The notes: generated by a model not told the origin, from the sequence alone. Shown: positions 1 to 11,663, numbered from the stretch's first letter. The stretch is DNA of 64,000 nucleotides from Petunia secreta (GCA_029990175.1 JARKIP010000011.1:20682001-20746000), one strand, 5' to 3'. Program-made: numbers and translations.

Positions 1-305
1 TCGTTACCACTTGTTTGCGCGATTAGGCTTACCTCTAGCACAAAGAGGCACCTTACAGGGTAGGACGCGCCTGCATTTTCATTTACGCTCAACTAATTGT
101 GATTGCCACATGTCAAACTTGTTTAAAATGCAAAGCGCTACGTGACGCGCGCTACGTGATTGTGTGCAATTATGCCAATGATATGGAAATTAACATAGTT
201 ACCTTTTGATTTTTTTCCTTTTGTTTTGATTATCCCCCCAAAAGAGAGTTTGATTCGTGTTGACTCCCGAGTTGGTTAAGCGTCGAATCCAAAGTGAAGC
301 AAAAA
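1..305 (+). other. Ogre/Tat-like 5' leader upstream of gag (left end outside window)
   Basis: No ORF. This is the untranslated stretch before the gag start at 306. It contains a short direct repeat GCGCTACGTG at 135-144 and 149-158. I assign it to the leader only because it sits directly before gag on the same strand; the LTR and PBS belonging to this copy lie to the left of the window. Confidence 0.55.
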
Positions 306-2087
306 ATGGCTGATTTGACTAATGATCAGACTGGTGTCCCTGCATCTTCTAATGAGCAAGCAGTTGTTGTTCCTGATGAACAAATTGCTAGAATGGCTAA
401 GCAGATTGAGTGTATGCAAGCTGAACTAGAAAGAATGAAAGGGTCGAGCCACAGAAACGTGCCAGCCGTGCTATTAACTCTGAATCCCAATGTTGAAACT
501 GCCAATCCGAACACGTCTTTAAATTCCAGTGTCATTCATATGCTTGCACCAGTTAACAACATCCCAAATGCATTCATTAACCAGAACAACTTGCCTCACT
601 ATCAATATTTACCTGCCAAAGATACTCCTTGTCCTCCACAATCCAAAACACCCATTCTTGTGGCTGTTGCTCCTCAAAATGCCAATGATCCAAGACAAGG
701 ATATCCTGAATCCCAATACTATGAGCATGACCCCAATGGTAAGAGCGTGTATTTCACTAACTATGTGCCACAAAGTGAAGTGCCCATAACGGTGGAAAAG
801 CAGGGAAGGACAGTTGAGCAAGGGGAGATAATCCAAACGATGAAAATCATGCAGCAATCCATCAAGGATTTGCAAGTGTCTAGAGGACGTCAAAGCATCT
901 CCTACCGCAATCTTTGTCTATATCCTGACGTTACTCTTCCTCTCGGGTTTAAGGTGCCAAAATTTGATATGTATGATGGTCATAGTGACCCATTTGTTCA
1001 TTTGACCAAATATCTCAACCGAATGAGGGTTGCGGGAGGTAAAGATGAACTTCTGATGGCCTTCTTCAGTCATAGTCTGGAAGGTATTGCTGCTGAATGG
1101 TTTGCAAGACAGGATATAAGCAAGTGGCGTGAGTTTGATGACATAGCCAGTGATTTTACAAAGCAGTTTGAGTACAATGTCGAGATGGCTCCTGACCTTA
1201 TAACCTTGTCCAATCTGAAGAAGAAACTAACAGAAACCTTTAGGGAATACGCACTGAGACGACGTGAACAGGCTGCAAGGGTGCGACCACCAATGACTGA
1301 GGAAGACATGGTAAAGTACTTCATCCGAGCTCAAGATGATTCTTATTATATGCACTTGCTCCCTATAATGGGTAAACCTTATTCTGAACTTCTTGTGATG
1401 GGAGAGATGGTTGAAGAAGGGGTTAAGACAGGGCGAATTGTAAGTTTTGCTGCAATGAAGGCATCTACGCAAGCCATCCAGACTGGTATGGGCAATTTTG
1501 AGAAGAGAAAGAGGGAAGATGAATTTGGAATTGATATGGCTGATATCGACCAAAGGCCAAACAAGAAGCCAACCTTCAGAAACTCATCAAATCAATCTAT
1601 TTACAGAAGCACACTATATCCAACTTATCCAAGTCAGCATCAAAATCCACCCGCTCCATGTCCAGTCTATAATGCCCAACCCAATTACCATCAATTTGCA
1701 GCAACCGCTTATCACCCTTATTCACAACCGCAAGCATACAATTACCCTCAACAACATCTGCCACCTGTGGCTCGCCAGTCTAAACCATCAGGATCGCATC
1801 CCAAATATGAGAAGAAGCAGCGTCGAAAATTCACATCTTTAGGTGAACCACAAGCTCAATTGTATGAATGATTAAAAGATGTGGGAATGATAGAACCATT
1901 ATTAGGAAATTGTACATTTGACCCTCCCCCACAATGGGTTGATGGAACCAAATATTGTGCTTACCATGCAGAATTTTTCAAGCACGACACTAACGAATGT
2001 GTTGCTCTTAAACATAAGATCCAAGATTTAATTGAAGATGGATCAATCCAGATGAGAGAACCAATGCCCGGAGATTTAGTAGCATGA
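306..2087 (+). pseudogene. gag: Ogre/Tat-type Ty3/Gypsy gag with one in-frame TGA
   Basis: Gag is the structural protein that packages element RNA into cytoplasmic particles. The ATG at 306 is preferred over an in-frame GTG at 294. Residues about 215-345 form the Retrotrans_gag core (PKFDMYDGHSDPF, then AAEWF, then a FREYALRRREQAARV stretch). A Q/P/Y-rich tail follows at about 440-500. The frame stops at TGA 1869-1871 and resumes at once in the same frame (1872-2087), giving a C-terminal zinc-finger-like CAYH-x5-H-x4-C and an acidic helix, so the TGA looks like one nonsense change. After 2087 there is no protease, RT or integrase: the element goes straight into 3' UTR. This is either a gag-only non-autonomous element or a pol deletion derivative. 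The family call is firm; functionality is unlikely. Confidence 0.88.
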
Positions 2088-2232
2088 CTGCTGATGAAAT
2101 ATTGTCTCATTTGCAAAAAGGCCCACTCTTAAAGTCTGGCCAAAATTTATCAATCCAAGTACAATAAAGATAGCTTACAAGCGGTGCAAGCAAGTGTTTT
2201 TTCTTATTTTTATGTAATTTTAATTGTAATGC

Positions 2233-2604
2233 GAACTACGCATAACCTGATTCCCAAGGCGGGATACGTAAGAAACTCACACAGAGCTCGGTTATACTAG
2301 CATAGGATTCCCCTATCTCCTCTTTTATGTAATTTTGAACTACTTTTGATCTGATTCCTGAAATGGCAACAGGATAAGTAAGCAATCCACATCGGATTCG
2401 ATCAGATTTTATAATGCTTTAGGTTTGTTTATCTTTGATGATGTAATTCCGAACTATGCATCTGGGCAGATGTGTAGGTATTCCAATTCGGATTCGGCTT
2501 CGCACTTAGATTGCCATATTTTCCCAAAAATCTTTATGAAAGCAGAACTACGCACAGTCTGATTCCCGTGAAGGGATACGTAGGCGCTCTTAACGGGCTC
2601 GACT
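2233..2604 (+). repeat. Four dispersed copies of the GAACTAC...CTGATTCC...TACGTAGGC module
   Basis: Copies lie near 2233-2295, 2337-2405, 2451-2510 and 2545-2604; a fifth is at 14287-14355 just before the PPT. Each begins GAACTAC or GAACTAT; most continue with CTGATTCC, then a GGATACGTAGG-like block and a pyrimidine/CGG-rich end. The third copy is degenerate. Single copies are found at the same place in elements A (minus, about 20494-20560) and B (minus, about 31973-32030). Confidence 0.7.
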
Positions 2605-2640
2605 CTATAATATTAAAATTTCCAGTCTCCCATAAGGCAA

Positions 2641-2802
2641 GCAACTGGGGCAAATTTTGCAAGGCAAGTTGAAGATTTGAAAGATAGCAACTGGGGCAAA
2701 TTTTGCAAGGCAAGTTGAAGATTTGAAAGATAGCAACTGGGGCAAATTTTGCAAGGCAAGTTGAAGATTTGAAAGATCATAACTGGGGAAGATTTTGCAA
2801 AA
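2641..2802 (+). repeat. 46-bp tandem repeat, 3 full copies plus a partial
   Basis: Copies start at 2641, 2687 and 2733 with the unit gcaactggggcaaattttgc followed by 26 further bases. The three are nearly identical; a diverged partial copy runs from 2779. Part of the Ogre-I 3' UTR. Confidence 0.93.
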
Positions 2803-3191
2803 AACCGTATTGCTTGACAAAGAGTTTGTTGGTCAAGTCTCAAAAGACGGATAGCAAATCTAGACAAAGGGAGAAGAAGGAAGCGGTTGAAGAATGAAGG
2901 CTCGAGTCAGCATGAATCAAACGCTCCCCCATCCCTCCCAAAACTAACAATTTTTCTTTGAGAGCAGGGACATTAAGATCCGCAAAGGCGGATAAACATC
3001 TTAGCAAGTCAATCTCTAAGATTCTCATCGCTTGGATTACAACAATATTTGGATAAAGCTCGTGCTTCATGACTCGACGCTTTTCCACTTTGCCGAAAGA
3101 TATTGCCAACCCTAAAGGGTTCACTTAGTGTTATAATCAAGACCATTCCTCCGTGGAAGAGTTCGGAGAGTATAACGTATTCACATTCTCA

Positions 3192-3893
3192 CGCTTTCGA
3201 AAAGCGTCTTTATATTTCAAGCTTTCGAGAAGCGTCTTTATGTTCACGCTTTTGATAAGCGTATTTATGTCACCTCGAAGGTGTTAATTATTTGAATGCC
3301 TCTAAGGCAGAATTTTGTTGCCCCGGAGGCGTATTTATTGTCACCTCAAAGGTGTTAATTGTTTGAATGCCTCGAAGGCGTAATTTTGTTGCCCCGGAGG
3401 CGTATTTATTGTCACCTCAAAGGTATTAATTATTTGAACGCCTCGAAGGCGTAATTTTGTTGCCGCGGAGGCGTATTTATGTCACCTCGAAGGTGTTAGT
3501 TATTTGAATGCCTCGAAGGCGTAATTTTGTTGCCCCGGAGGCGTATATATGTCACCTCGAAGGTGTTAGTTATTTGAATGCCTCGAAGGCGTAATTTTGT
3601 TGCCCCGGAGGCGTATTTATGTCACCTCGAAGGTGTTAGTTATATGATTGCCTCGAAGGCGAAATTTTGTTGCCCCGGAGGCGTATTTATATCACCTCGA
3701 AGGTGTTAGTTATATGAATGCCTCTAAGCCGTAATTTTGTTGCCCCGGAGGCGTATTTATGTCACCTCGAAGGTGTTAGTTATTTGAATGCCTCTAAGGC
3801 GTAATTTTATTGCTTCAAAGGCGTATTTCTGTCACCTCGAAGGTGTTGATTATTTAAATTCCTCTAAGGAGTAATCTTTTATGGTCTCGATAG
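3192..3893 (+). repeat. 70/71-bp hairpin-rich tandem array (about 9 units) with shorter hairpin monomers upstream
   Basis: Units start with CACCTC at 3271, 3342, 3413, 3483, 3553, 3623, 3693, 3763 and 3833. Each holds three short inverted repeats with spacers: CACC-TCGAA-GGTG, GCC-TCGAA-GGC and GCC-CCGGA-GGC, about 27, 22 and 21 bp apart. Upstream, 3192-3270 holds three simpler monomers of the ACGCTTTCGAAAAGCGT type. Many differences between units fall in loops (TCGAA to TCAAA or TCTAA). The array lies in the 3' UTR of a pol-less Ogre-like element. Confidence 0.93.
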
Positions 3894-4123
3894 ACGTTTA
3901 ATATTAGCACACTTTTCTTGAGCACATTTTGTAGCCTCCTGAGGCATTTATACATTTTCTATACCCTTACATTGCTAATAAGATTGTTAAGACATGCAGA
4001 ATAATGTGGATACTTCGGACGTATTCTTACTTTTGGTTGGAGTACAATCCCAGTCTACCAACGGCCCCAAAGTCATCTTGCCTCACAAAGCCAGATTTCT
4101 CCATTAGTCGATTGGAGACAAGC

Positions 4124-4128
4124 TTATC
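4124..4128. repeat. Target-site duplication, left copy (ttatc)
   Basis: The five bases just before the LTR are repeated at 13939-13943 just after the other LTR. A 5-bp duplication is usual for Ty3/Gypsy integration. Confidence 0.95.
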
Positions 4129-6314
4129 TGTCACGACCCAAAATCCTGGATAGTCGCGAGGGCACCCGAACTAACCCCATCGGGCGAACCCACTCTCTAT
4201 ATTAACATTTAATCTCAAAAATATTAAATAAAGAATATAATAAAATTCAAACGGTGATTTTTATTACTGAAATACGCGGAATATTCCCCAACACGAATGA
4301 AAGGTCTAGTCCTTTACCATAAGCCATGAACATCTATAAGATAAATACTGAATAAAATATCCCGAATGTCTGAAACAATAAATGACATGAATGAGAATAA
4401 TGGAAAGGTGCACCACCACGGAATGAGGATGGTAGGCTCACCGCTGATCAATAGGAAAATCTTCAACTCTTACCACGAGGCTCGCTGGTGCTCGGAACCG
4501 TATCTGCCCGAACAGATAAGAAGAAAACAACAAAGAAAATAACGTAAGTCAAGAGGACTTAGTAGGCAGGTAGACTAGTTCCTATGAAAGACAGGAAGCT
4601 AGTCTAAGCAATAAATTAACAAAATAGAGGAGGGAGAAAAAGAAACATGTTATAATTCGCTATTCAAATATTTAATCTAATCACCCATTCAACATCAATA
4701 AACCTCATTCAAGGACCAACAATTAAACTCAATTAACAAACCAGCAGAATATGTGGGCTAACTCCGAAAAGATGTGATAGTGGACCAACTCCGAGGCTAT
4801 CAAATGGACAAACTCCGAAACATTATTAATTGGACCAACTCCGACATATCAAAGTAATCATAAATTTTCATGTCAAACGTACACATAACTTGCAATACTT
4901 TAAACAACAACCAGGAGTAAATACAATCCAGGAAAAACAACACATATTCCAAGTAAACATTTAAACACAATGAAAAGGTGTAAAAGTTTACACCTAGGAC
5001 AGTGCACATACAAGGAACGTATGTACAATATCCCGCGTGGACTAGTTCCACCAAAGAAAGGGATAGAACCACCTACCTCTGTCCGAAGAAGTATACACTA
5101 ATCAACAATCTCTTTTCCCCGCCGAATCTCCTCCAAACGGTTTTGCTCTAAGTCAAAAATTGAATACATAATTAATAAATATATTATATTGGTTCAAATT
5201 TCTGGGTCTAAAATTACTCCCGAATCCCAAAACAATTCAGTTCCCAAGTCACCCGCAAAATTGACGAGTTGAACACTGTGACTGCATTCTAAATCTTGAT
5301 ACAAACTTTATTCACCCCTAGTACTAATACCAATAGTAATTACCAGGTATCACTAGGATAACTATAATGGTGATGACGCATAAAATTGAGAGGGAAAGCT
5401 AAGGCACTGTTCCGCTTCAAGCAACCATCACAGTGTTCTCTACCTAACTAACACACCATTAAAATGAATTTACTTTCATAATGTCACCACCTGAGACTAA
5501 ACCATACCATGTAAACTAATAATTCAATCACTAAGGAAAATTGTTAACGCCATCTCTGAGCATTAACTAATTGCCGATTCTAATTTTATAAGTTTTGTTT
5601 TCATCTCTACATTCAATGCAATCATTGCCTCATCATTGCAATAATAATCTTATCTCCTTATAATTACAGTGGCCATTACACAATTTTATTTGGACTTTGC
5701 CTTTAGCACTATATAATTATTATTAAAACAATCAAAGCAACTGGAACAGTACTCAATTCTCTGGCCATCAAAATTAGTTACTACAATTACTTTCGTCTAG
5801 TTTTAACCAATTGGAAATTAGTCATGATCTTCCCCTCACACTAAGTAATATCGATGGAACACAGTAGCATTACTTGGAGTTAACAATAGTATATATTATA
5901 TGTTAAAAGAATGGTACCTGCAGTTTCCGCAACACAAAAATCGTCCAAACCGGTACCACGACTACCACCGAAATTCTTCGCCGGTGCAATTACCACTAGC
6001 GCAGCTTTTATTTTCTTGCTTGTTTGTCTAGGTTTTCAACTTCAAAATATGTATTTATATTTTGTACTCTTAATATGTAACTGCACATAAAAGGTACCAC
6101 TAACCCCACTTATCTACTATTATTTTTACTTAAATCCCAAGTAATACGAGAAATGTTTGATTGGTCCAGGAGTTACCCCAAATTATATCTCTAACCCTTC
6201 TTCCAACTCATAATTTATATATGTAGTTATTCTATAATATTAGTTAAAATAAATGTACTAAAACTAACAAAATAACTAGGAAAAATAATATTTGTAAAAT
6301 ATCGGGTCATTACA
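4129..6314 (-). repeat. 3' LTR of the Tekay element
   Basis: Begins tgtcacgaccc and ends gggtcattaca on the plus strand. Same length as 11753-13938. A 90-aa minus-strand ORF occurs at the same place in both LTRs and is plain LTR sequence, not a gene. Confidence 0.96.
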
Positions 6315-6351
6315 TTCTCCCCCACTTAAACCCTCGTTCGTCTTCGAACGA
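6315..6351 (-). promoter_or_regulatory. Polypurine tract and adjacent hairpin (Tekay element)
   Basis: On the element strand AGTGGGGGAGAAT (6327 to 6315) abuts the 3' LTR and is the expected plus-strand primer. Just upstream, 6334-6351 can fold as TCGTTCG / CGAACGA with a 4-nt loop. Equivalent hairpins lie next to the PPT in Gyp-2 (39237-39256) and Gyp-3 (57422-57441). Confidence 0.85.
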
Positions 6352-6424
6352 TACTTGAATAATCTAAGCCCTATGTGATTGCAAGAGAAGCAATAGCAAA
6401 AGATATAGGCAAATCTCAACCAAG

Positions 6425-9049
6425 TCAAGTGTCATGACACATACCTGGAGTCTCAAATAAGTGAGGATATTTCTCTCGCATACTCGCCTCAATCTCCCAA
6501 GTAGCCTCATCTTGTGGACGATTTCTCCACTGCACCTTTACTAAAGGAATTTCTTTTGATCTCAACTTGCGAATATCCCTCTCAACTATAGCAATCGGGA
6601 CCTCCTCATAAGCGAGGTTCTCATCCAACTGAATTGTATTCGCCTCAATAACGTGAGTAGGATCATGAACACATTTTCGAAGCATAGAAATATGAAAAAC
6701 TGGATGAACCGACATCGAATCGGGTAAAGCAAGCTTATAAGAAACATTACCAATACGCTGAATAATCTCAAACGGGCCAATAAAACGAGGACTCAATTTG
6801 CCTTTCCTCCCAAATCTCATCATACCTCGCATCGGTGACACCTTTAAGTAAACCAAATCACCCTCCATAAACACCAAGTCCCGGGTCCTCCGATTTGCAT
6901 ATGATATCTGCCTACTCTGAGCAGTCCGTAAGCGATCCTGAATAATCCGTACCCTATCCAAAGTCTTTTGCACGTAATCTGGACCTAAAGTAATCACCTC
7001 ACCAGACTCAAACCATCCCACTGGAGAGCGGCACCTACGCCCGTACAAAGCCTCAAACGGTGCCATCTGAATAGAAGACTGGTAGCTATTATTATAGGCG
7101 AATTCTGCTAGGGGTAAATGGCCATCCCAGTGACCACCAAAGTCCAGCGCACAAGCTCTCAACATATCCTCTAGTATCTGTATAGTCCGCTCTGACTGAC
7201 CATCCGTCTGTGAGTGAAATGCAGTACTAAGCTGAACCTTAGTCCCCAATTCTCGCTGAAATGACTGCCAAAACTGTGCTGTGAACTGAGATCCTCTATC
7301 AGAAATAATAGAAAGTGGAGTACCATGCAATCGGATAATATGCTCAACAAAAATCTGAGCCAACTTCTTTGCTGAATATGTAGTCTTCACTGCAATAAAG
7401 TGAGCTGACTTGGTAAGTCTATCAACCACCACCCAAACCGAGTCATGTTGTCTCAAAGTCCTAGGCAAACCAACAACAAAGTCCATAGTGATCATCTCCC
7501 ACTTCCACTCGGGAATAGGTAATGCCTGGGATAAACCTGTGGGTCTCCTATGCTCGTACTTGACCTGCTGACAGTTTGAGCATCGAGACACGTGCTCAAC
7601 AACATCCTTCTTCATTCCCTTCCACCAGTATAACTCACGAAGGTCATGATACATCTTAGTGGTACCAGGATGAATGGAATATCGCGAGCTATGTGCCTCA
7701 TCCAATACCATTCGCCTCAAGTCATCAACATTAGGAACACACAAACGACCGTTGAGACGAAGGACACCATCATCACCAACTGTAAACTCTGACGCTCCCC
7801 CACTTAGGGCCGTATCTCGCAACTCTAGCAAATAAGAATCCTCATACTGCCGCTCCTTGATCTGATTGGCAAGAGAAGACTGGGTCATCATACAAGCAAA
7901 CACCCTGCCAGGCGCTGGGCTAAATACTCTAACCCTCTGGTTAGTCAAAGTCTGCAAATCAATCGCCAAGGGCCTTATATCAACATCTAAATATGCAAGA
8001 CTACCCATAGACTTCCGGCTCAATGCATCAGCTACAACATTGGCCTTTCCCGGGTGATAACGAATGGTAAGATCATAATCCTTGATCAACTCGAGCCATC
8101 TACGTTGCCTACCGTTTAAATCCTTCTGATTAAATAGGTGTTGTAAGCTCTTGTGATCAGTGAAAATCTCACAAGGCTCACCATAAAGATAGTGTCTCCA
8201 GAGTTTCAAAGCAAACACAACCGCTGCCAACTCTAAGTCGTGGGTAGGGTAGTTCTTCTCATTCACCTTCAGCTGCCTCGATGCATATGCAATAACCCTG
8301 CCATTTTGCATTAAGACACACCCCAAACCAATACGAGAGGCATCACAATATACTACAAACCCACCTGAACCAGTAGGAAGAGCCAATACTGGAGCAGTAG
8401 TCAATAAAGATTTGAGCTTCTGAAAGCTCGCCTCACACTCCTCTGACCATCGAAACTGCACAGCTTTCTGAGTCAAACGGGTCAGCGGAGCTGCAGTAGA
8501 AGAAAATCCCTGAACAAATCGCCGGTAGTACCCTCCCAAGCCAAGGAAACTACGTATCTCTGTCGGAGAAGTAGGTCGTGGCCAACTCTGAACTGCCTCA
8601 ATTTTCTTCGGATCAACTTTAATGCCTTCACTAGACACAATATGACCCAAGAATGCCACAGAATCTAACCAGAATTCACATTTAGAGAACTTAGCGTACA
8701 ACTTCTGAGCTCGAAGTGTCTGCATAACAGCTCTCAAGTGCTCCTCATGCTCCGCTCGGCTACGGGGATAAATCAAGATATCGTCAATAAAGACAATGAC
8801 AAATAAGTCCAAGTAAGGCCTGAACACTCGGTTCATTAAATCCATAAAAGCTGCCGGGGCATTCGTAAGCCCAAATGACATAACCAGAAACTCATAGTGA
8901 CCATAGCGGGTCCGGAAGGCCGTCTTTGGGATATCACTCTCACGAATCTTCAACTGATGATAACCAGATCTCAAGTCAATCTTAGAAAAGAATTTAGCTC
9001 CTTGCAGCTGGTCAAACAAGTCATCAATACGAGGCAACGGATACTTGTT
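6425..9049 (-). pseudogene. pol: Tekay pol: RT catalytic part, RNase H, integrase, chromodomain (downstream of TAG)
   Basis: Continuation of the 9050-11548 frame after TAG. The first possible ORF codon usually taken as a start is TTG at 9037, so this is not a separate gene. Numbering from 9037: RT with KIDLRSGYHQ (Asp21) and FIDD (Asp85-Asp86); RNase H with YCDAS (Asp232), Glu269, FTDH (Asp294) and Asp337; integrase zinc site H449/H456/C486/C489; DDE core Asp519, Asp580, Glu616 with D(35)E spacing; GPF motif near 754-756 (IGPFE); C-terminal chromodomain-like region about 811-862 (VKVQWRNR, ATWE). All catalytic residues are present. Roles: copying element RNA to DNA and inserting it; the chromodomain is thought to steer insertion to marked chromatin. 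Expression would need suppression of the TAG. Confidence 0.95.
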
Positions 9050-11548
9050 CTATATCGTCACCTTGTTCAGCTGCCTATAGTCAATACACATCCGCATTGA
9101 GCCATCTTTCTTCTTAACAAATAACACTGGAGCTCCCCAAGGTGAAACACTGGGTCTGACAAATCCCTTGCTAAGTAAATCCTGCAACTGCTCCTTTAAT
9201 TCTCTCAGCTCAGCCGGAGCCATACGATAAGGAGGAATAGAGATAGGCTGCGTACCCGGAACAACATCTATGCCAAATTCAATATCTCTATCAGGAGGAA
9301 TACCCAGTAAATCCTCTGGAAACACATCAGCAAACTCACAAACAATAGGAATAGAATCAATAGACGGGGACTCAATGTTGGTGTCCCGGATCAATGCTAG
9401 ATAGGCTAAACACCCTTTGCCTAACATCTGTCTAGCCTTTATGAAAGAGATAACCTTGCCCGAAGGTGCAAGATAAGAACCGTGCCACTCAACCGAGGGT
9501 GCACCTGGAATAGAAAGTCGGACTGTCTTGGCATGACAATCAAGAGTCGCGTAACAAGATGCCAACCAATCCATACCCATGATCACATCATAGTCTACCA
9601 TGTCAAGAACTAATAAATCAACAACAGTTTGCTGACCCTGGATAGAGACTACACAACCTGGATATACTCGATCTACCATAATAGACTCCCCAACCGGTGT
9701 CGAAACACAAAAGGGATCATTAATAAGCATATAATCAACATTGAAACCCGCAGCAAAATATGGCGATACATAGGAATAAGTGGAACCCGGATCAACAAGT
9801 GAATAAGCATCACGGCCACATATAGAAATCATACCTGTGACCACAGCATTGGATGCCACTACATCCTGCCTAGCTGGGAGAGCATAAATCTGATCCCTAG
9901 TCTGAGCCTGAGGGTGAACACCAGCTGAGTATCCACCGCCTGATCGACCGCCACCGGAATGACTACTGCTAGAATAACCACGACCTGAATGACCACCACC
10001 AGAAAAACCACGGCCTGAATAATCACGGCCTAAATTACCACCACTAGGATAACTGCCACCTCCACGCCCATGACCTCTGCCTGGCTGTGGAGGACCCCTA
10101 GAGGCCAAAGGAGCTGCAGAAATACCAGGAGCATGGGTCAATGCCTGCGACTGAGGAGCTGGGTGACTAATAGCCTGATGAAATCTAGGACAATCCCTCT
10201 TGAAATGTCCAATCTCCTTACAATAATGACAATTAATACCAGGACGATATGGCTGGGCCTGATAAGGCATCTGGAAATGACCCTGCTGAAAATGAGGAGC
10301 ATACTGAATTTGCCCCTGATGAGTCATAGATTCGACCTGAGATCCCTGTAATGTAGAATAAACCTGCCTATCTGAGGATCTGCCGTAGGAACCCTTGCCT
10401 CCAGATGAGGCTCCAGAATAATTACCTGAACCACGGGACTTCTTACTGTCCCACTCTTCTCTATCCTGAATACGGTATCCCTCAATCCTCCTGGCTGTCT
10501 CGACTGCCTGCTCAAACGAAATCCCAGAACCCACATCTCGTGCCATACGATCTTTCAAATGAGGGGAATGACCCTCAATGAATCTCTTCACCTGTTCTGC
10601 CGTGGTGGGAATCAATATAGCCCCAAATCGAGATAACTCTGTGAAACGAATATAGTATTGAGTAACTGTCATGTCTCCCTGGCGAAGCTTCTCAAACTGT
10701 CTGCGCTTCTCATCTTTCAAGGTCATAGGCAAGAATACCTCATCGAACTTATGCACGAACTCTCTCCAAGTGAGCTTTGGTAACCCAGCTTCCCTGCCTG
10801 CCTTAAAAGATTTCCACCAGGCCTTAGCATGCCCTCTGAGCTGAAATGCCGTATATTCCACTCTATGTTCCTGAAGAAAACCCAAGGTAGATAGCATCTC
10901 CTCACAACTCTCAATAAAGTCAAGTGGATCTGCAGAAGCATCTGTACCAGAAAAAGTAGGGGGTTTCAACCTCTTAAACTGGTGAAGTCTACCTGTGTCA
11001 ATACCCTGATCTATGGTCTGAGGCGTCCCACCAATTATAAAAACATCTGGATCATGAAGACCTGTAGCAGCCTGAGTCTCTGGAGTGTGCGTAATCGGAG
11101 TCTGGATACCAACCCTAGCCTGATCTCGGGAAGTAGCTGGATCAACTGGTATACCCTGAGGGTACTGAGCCTTAAGAAATCCCAATATCTGTACCAAAGT
11201 GTCCTGAAGAACCGGGGTGGCTATAAATCCCCCATCAATAGGAATCGGACCTCCCTGAGCGTCTGGTACAACTGGCGGATCAACTGGTGGATCCTCTGGT
11301 ACTAGATCATCATCCTGAGCATCCTCCCCTACAACATGAGTGGCCCTAGCCCTAGGCTGGGTGGCTGTCTGAGTATGAGCTCCACGACCACCCCTACTAC
11401 GTCCTTTACCTCGGCCTTTGCTGCCCCCTCTACCACCACCTCTCGGGGCAGCCTGCACCGGTGGTACTACCTCAGGTGCCTGTACTCCTGCTGCTGCGTC
11501 TGGTGCATTCACCCCTTGTTGTGATGAAGAAGCACGAGTAATAACCAT
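9050..11548 (-). CDS. gag-pol: Tekay gag-protease-RT N-terminus, ended by premature TAG
   Basis: 832 aa from ATG 11548 to TAG 9052-9050. Residues 1-190 are G/R/P-rich low complexity. The Retrotrans_gag core is at about 200-340 (AKAWW, then YYIRFTELSRFG). A CCHC zinc knuckle lies at C440, C443, H448, C453. An RG/SG-rich linker covers 490-545. The aspartic protease begins near 565 with DPGS at 586-589, where many relatives have DTGS; DPGS is, from memory, common in plant Ty3 elements. The RT N-terminus covers about 740-832 (LFVKKKDG, CIDYRQLNKV). The frame is identical to the pol frame below, so one substitution separates them. The PBS lies 189 bp upstream. As it stands the ORF would give Gag and protease but no active RT. 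Confidence 0.95.
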   Translation of the reverse strand: MVITRASSSQQGVNAPDAAAGVQAPEVVPPVQAAPRGGGRGGSKGRGKGRSRGGRGAHTQTATQPRARATHVVGEDAQDDDLVPEDPPVDPPVVPDAQGGPIPIDGGFIATPVLQDTLVQILGFLKAQYPQGIPVDPATSRDQARVGIQTPITHTPETQAATGLHDPDVFIIGGTPQTIDQGIDTGRLHQFKRLKPPTFSGTDASADPLDFIESCEEMLSTLGFLQEHRVEYTAFQLRGHAKAWWKSFKAGREAGLPKLTWREFVHKFDEVFLPMTLKDEKRRQFEKLRQGDMTVTQYYIRFTELSRFGAILIPTTAEQVKRFIEGHSPHLKDRMARDVGSGISFEQAVETARRIEGYRIQDREEWDSKKSRGSGNYSGASSGGKGSYGRSSDRQVYSTLQGSQVESMTHQGQIQYAPHFQQGHFQMPYQAQPYRPGINCHYCKEIGHFKRDCPRFHQAISHPAPQSQALTHAPGISAAPLASRGPPQPGRGHGRGGGSYPSGGNLGRDYSGRGFSGGGHSGRGYSSSSHSGGGRSGGGYSAGVHPQAQTRDQIYALPARQDVVASNAVVTGMISICGRDAYSLVDPGSTYSYVSPYFAAGFNVDYMLINDPFCVSTPVGESIMVDRVYPGCVVSIQGQQTVVDLLVLDMVDYDVIMGMDWLASCYATLDCHAKTVRLSIPGAPSVEWHGSYLAPSGKVISFIKARQMLGKGCLAYLALIRDTNIESPSIDSIPIVCEFADVFPEDLLGIPPDRDIEFGIDVVPGTQPISIPPYRMAPAELRELKEQLQDLLSKGFVRPSVSPWGAPVLFVKKKDGSMRMCIDYRQLNKVTI

Positions 11549-11663
11549 CTGCGAATTAGACAGTGGAATAAGTTAGCCTTTGACTTAAATTCTATAAGCC
11601 CGAAATAGAAGAATGAAAGAAGGGAAATTTTTCACTAAATGCCATATAGCCCCTCGTAGAGTA

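Larger units (their letters stand above)
2088..4128 (+). other. 3' untranslated region of Ogre-I (pol absent)
   Basis: About 2 kb without a credible ORF. It holds four copies of a recurring Ogre 3'-UTR module (2233-2604), a 46-bp tandem repeat (2641-2802) and a large hairpin array (3192-3893). The unit continues at 13944 after the Tekay insertion. The small minus-strand ORFs here are products of the repeats. Confidence 0.7.

Noticed and set aside
3192..3893. CRISPR-like regular repeats
   Set aside because: Whole 70-bp units repeat head to tail without unique spacers; plant retrotransposon context.
4800..5072. 90-aa minus-strand ORF, repeated at 12424-12696
   Set aside because: Identical position in the two LTRs of the Tekay element; no domain, just LTR sequence.
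9037..9037. Independent start of a separate pol gene
   Set aside because: The codon is TTG and the frame is continuous with the upstream ORF across a single TAG, so this is one broken gag-pol frame.
9050..9052. Programmed readthrough of TAG
   Set aside because: The stop is in the middle of the RT domain rather than between gag and pol, and the next bases (AAC) do not match the leaky contexts I know.
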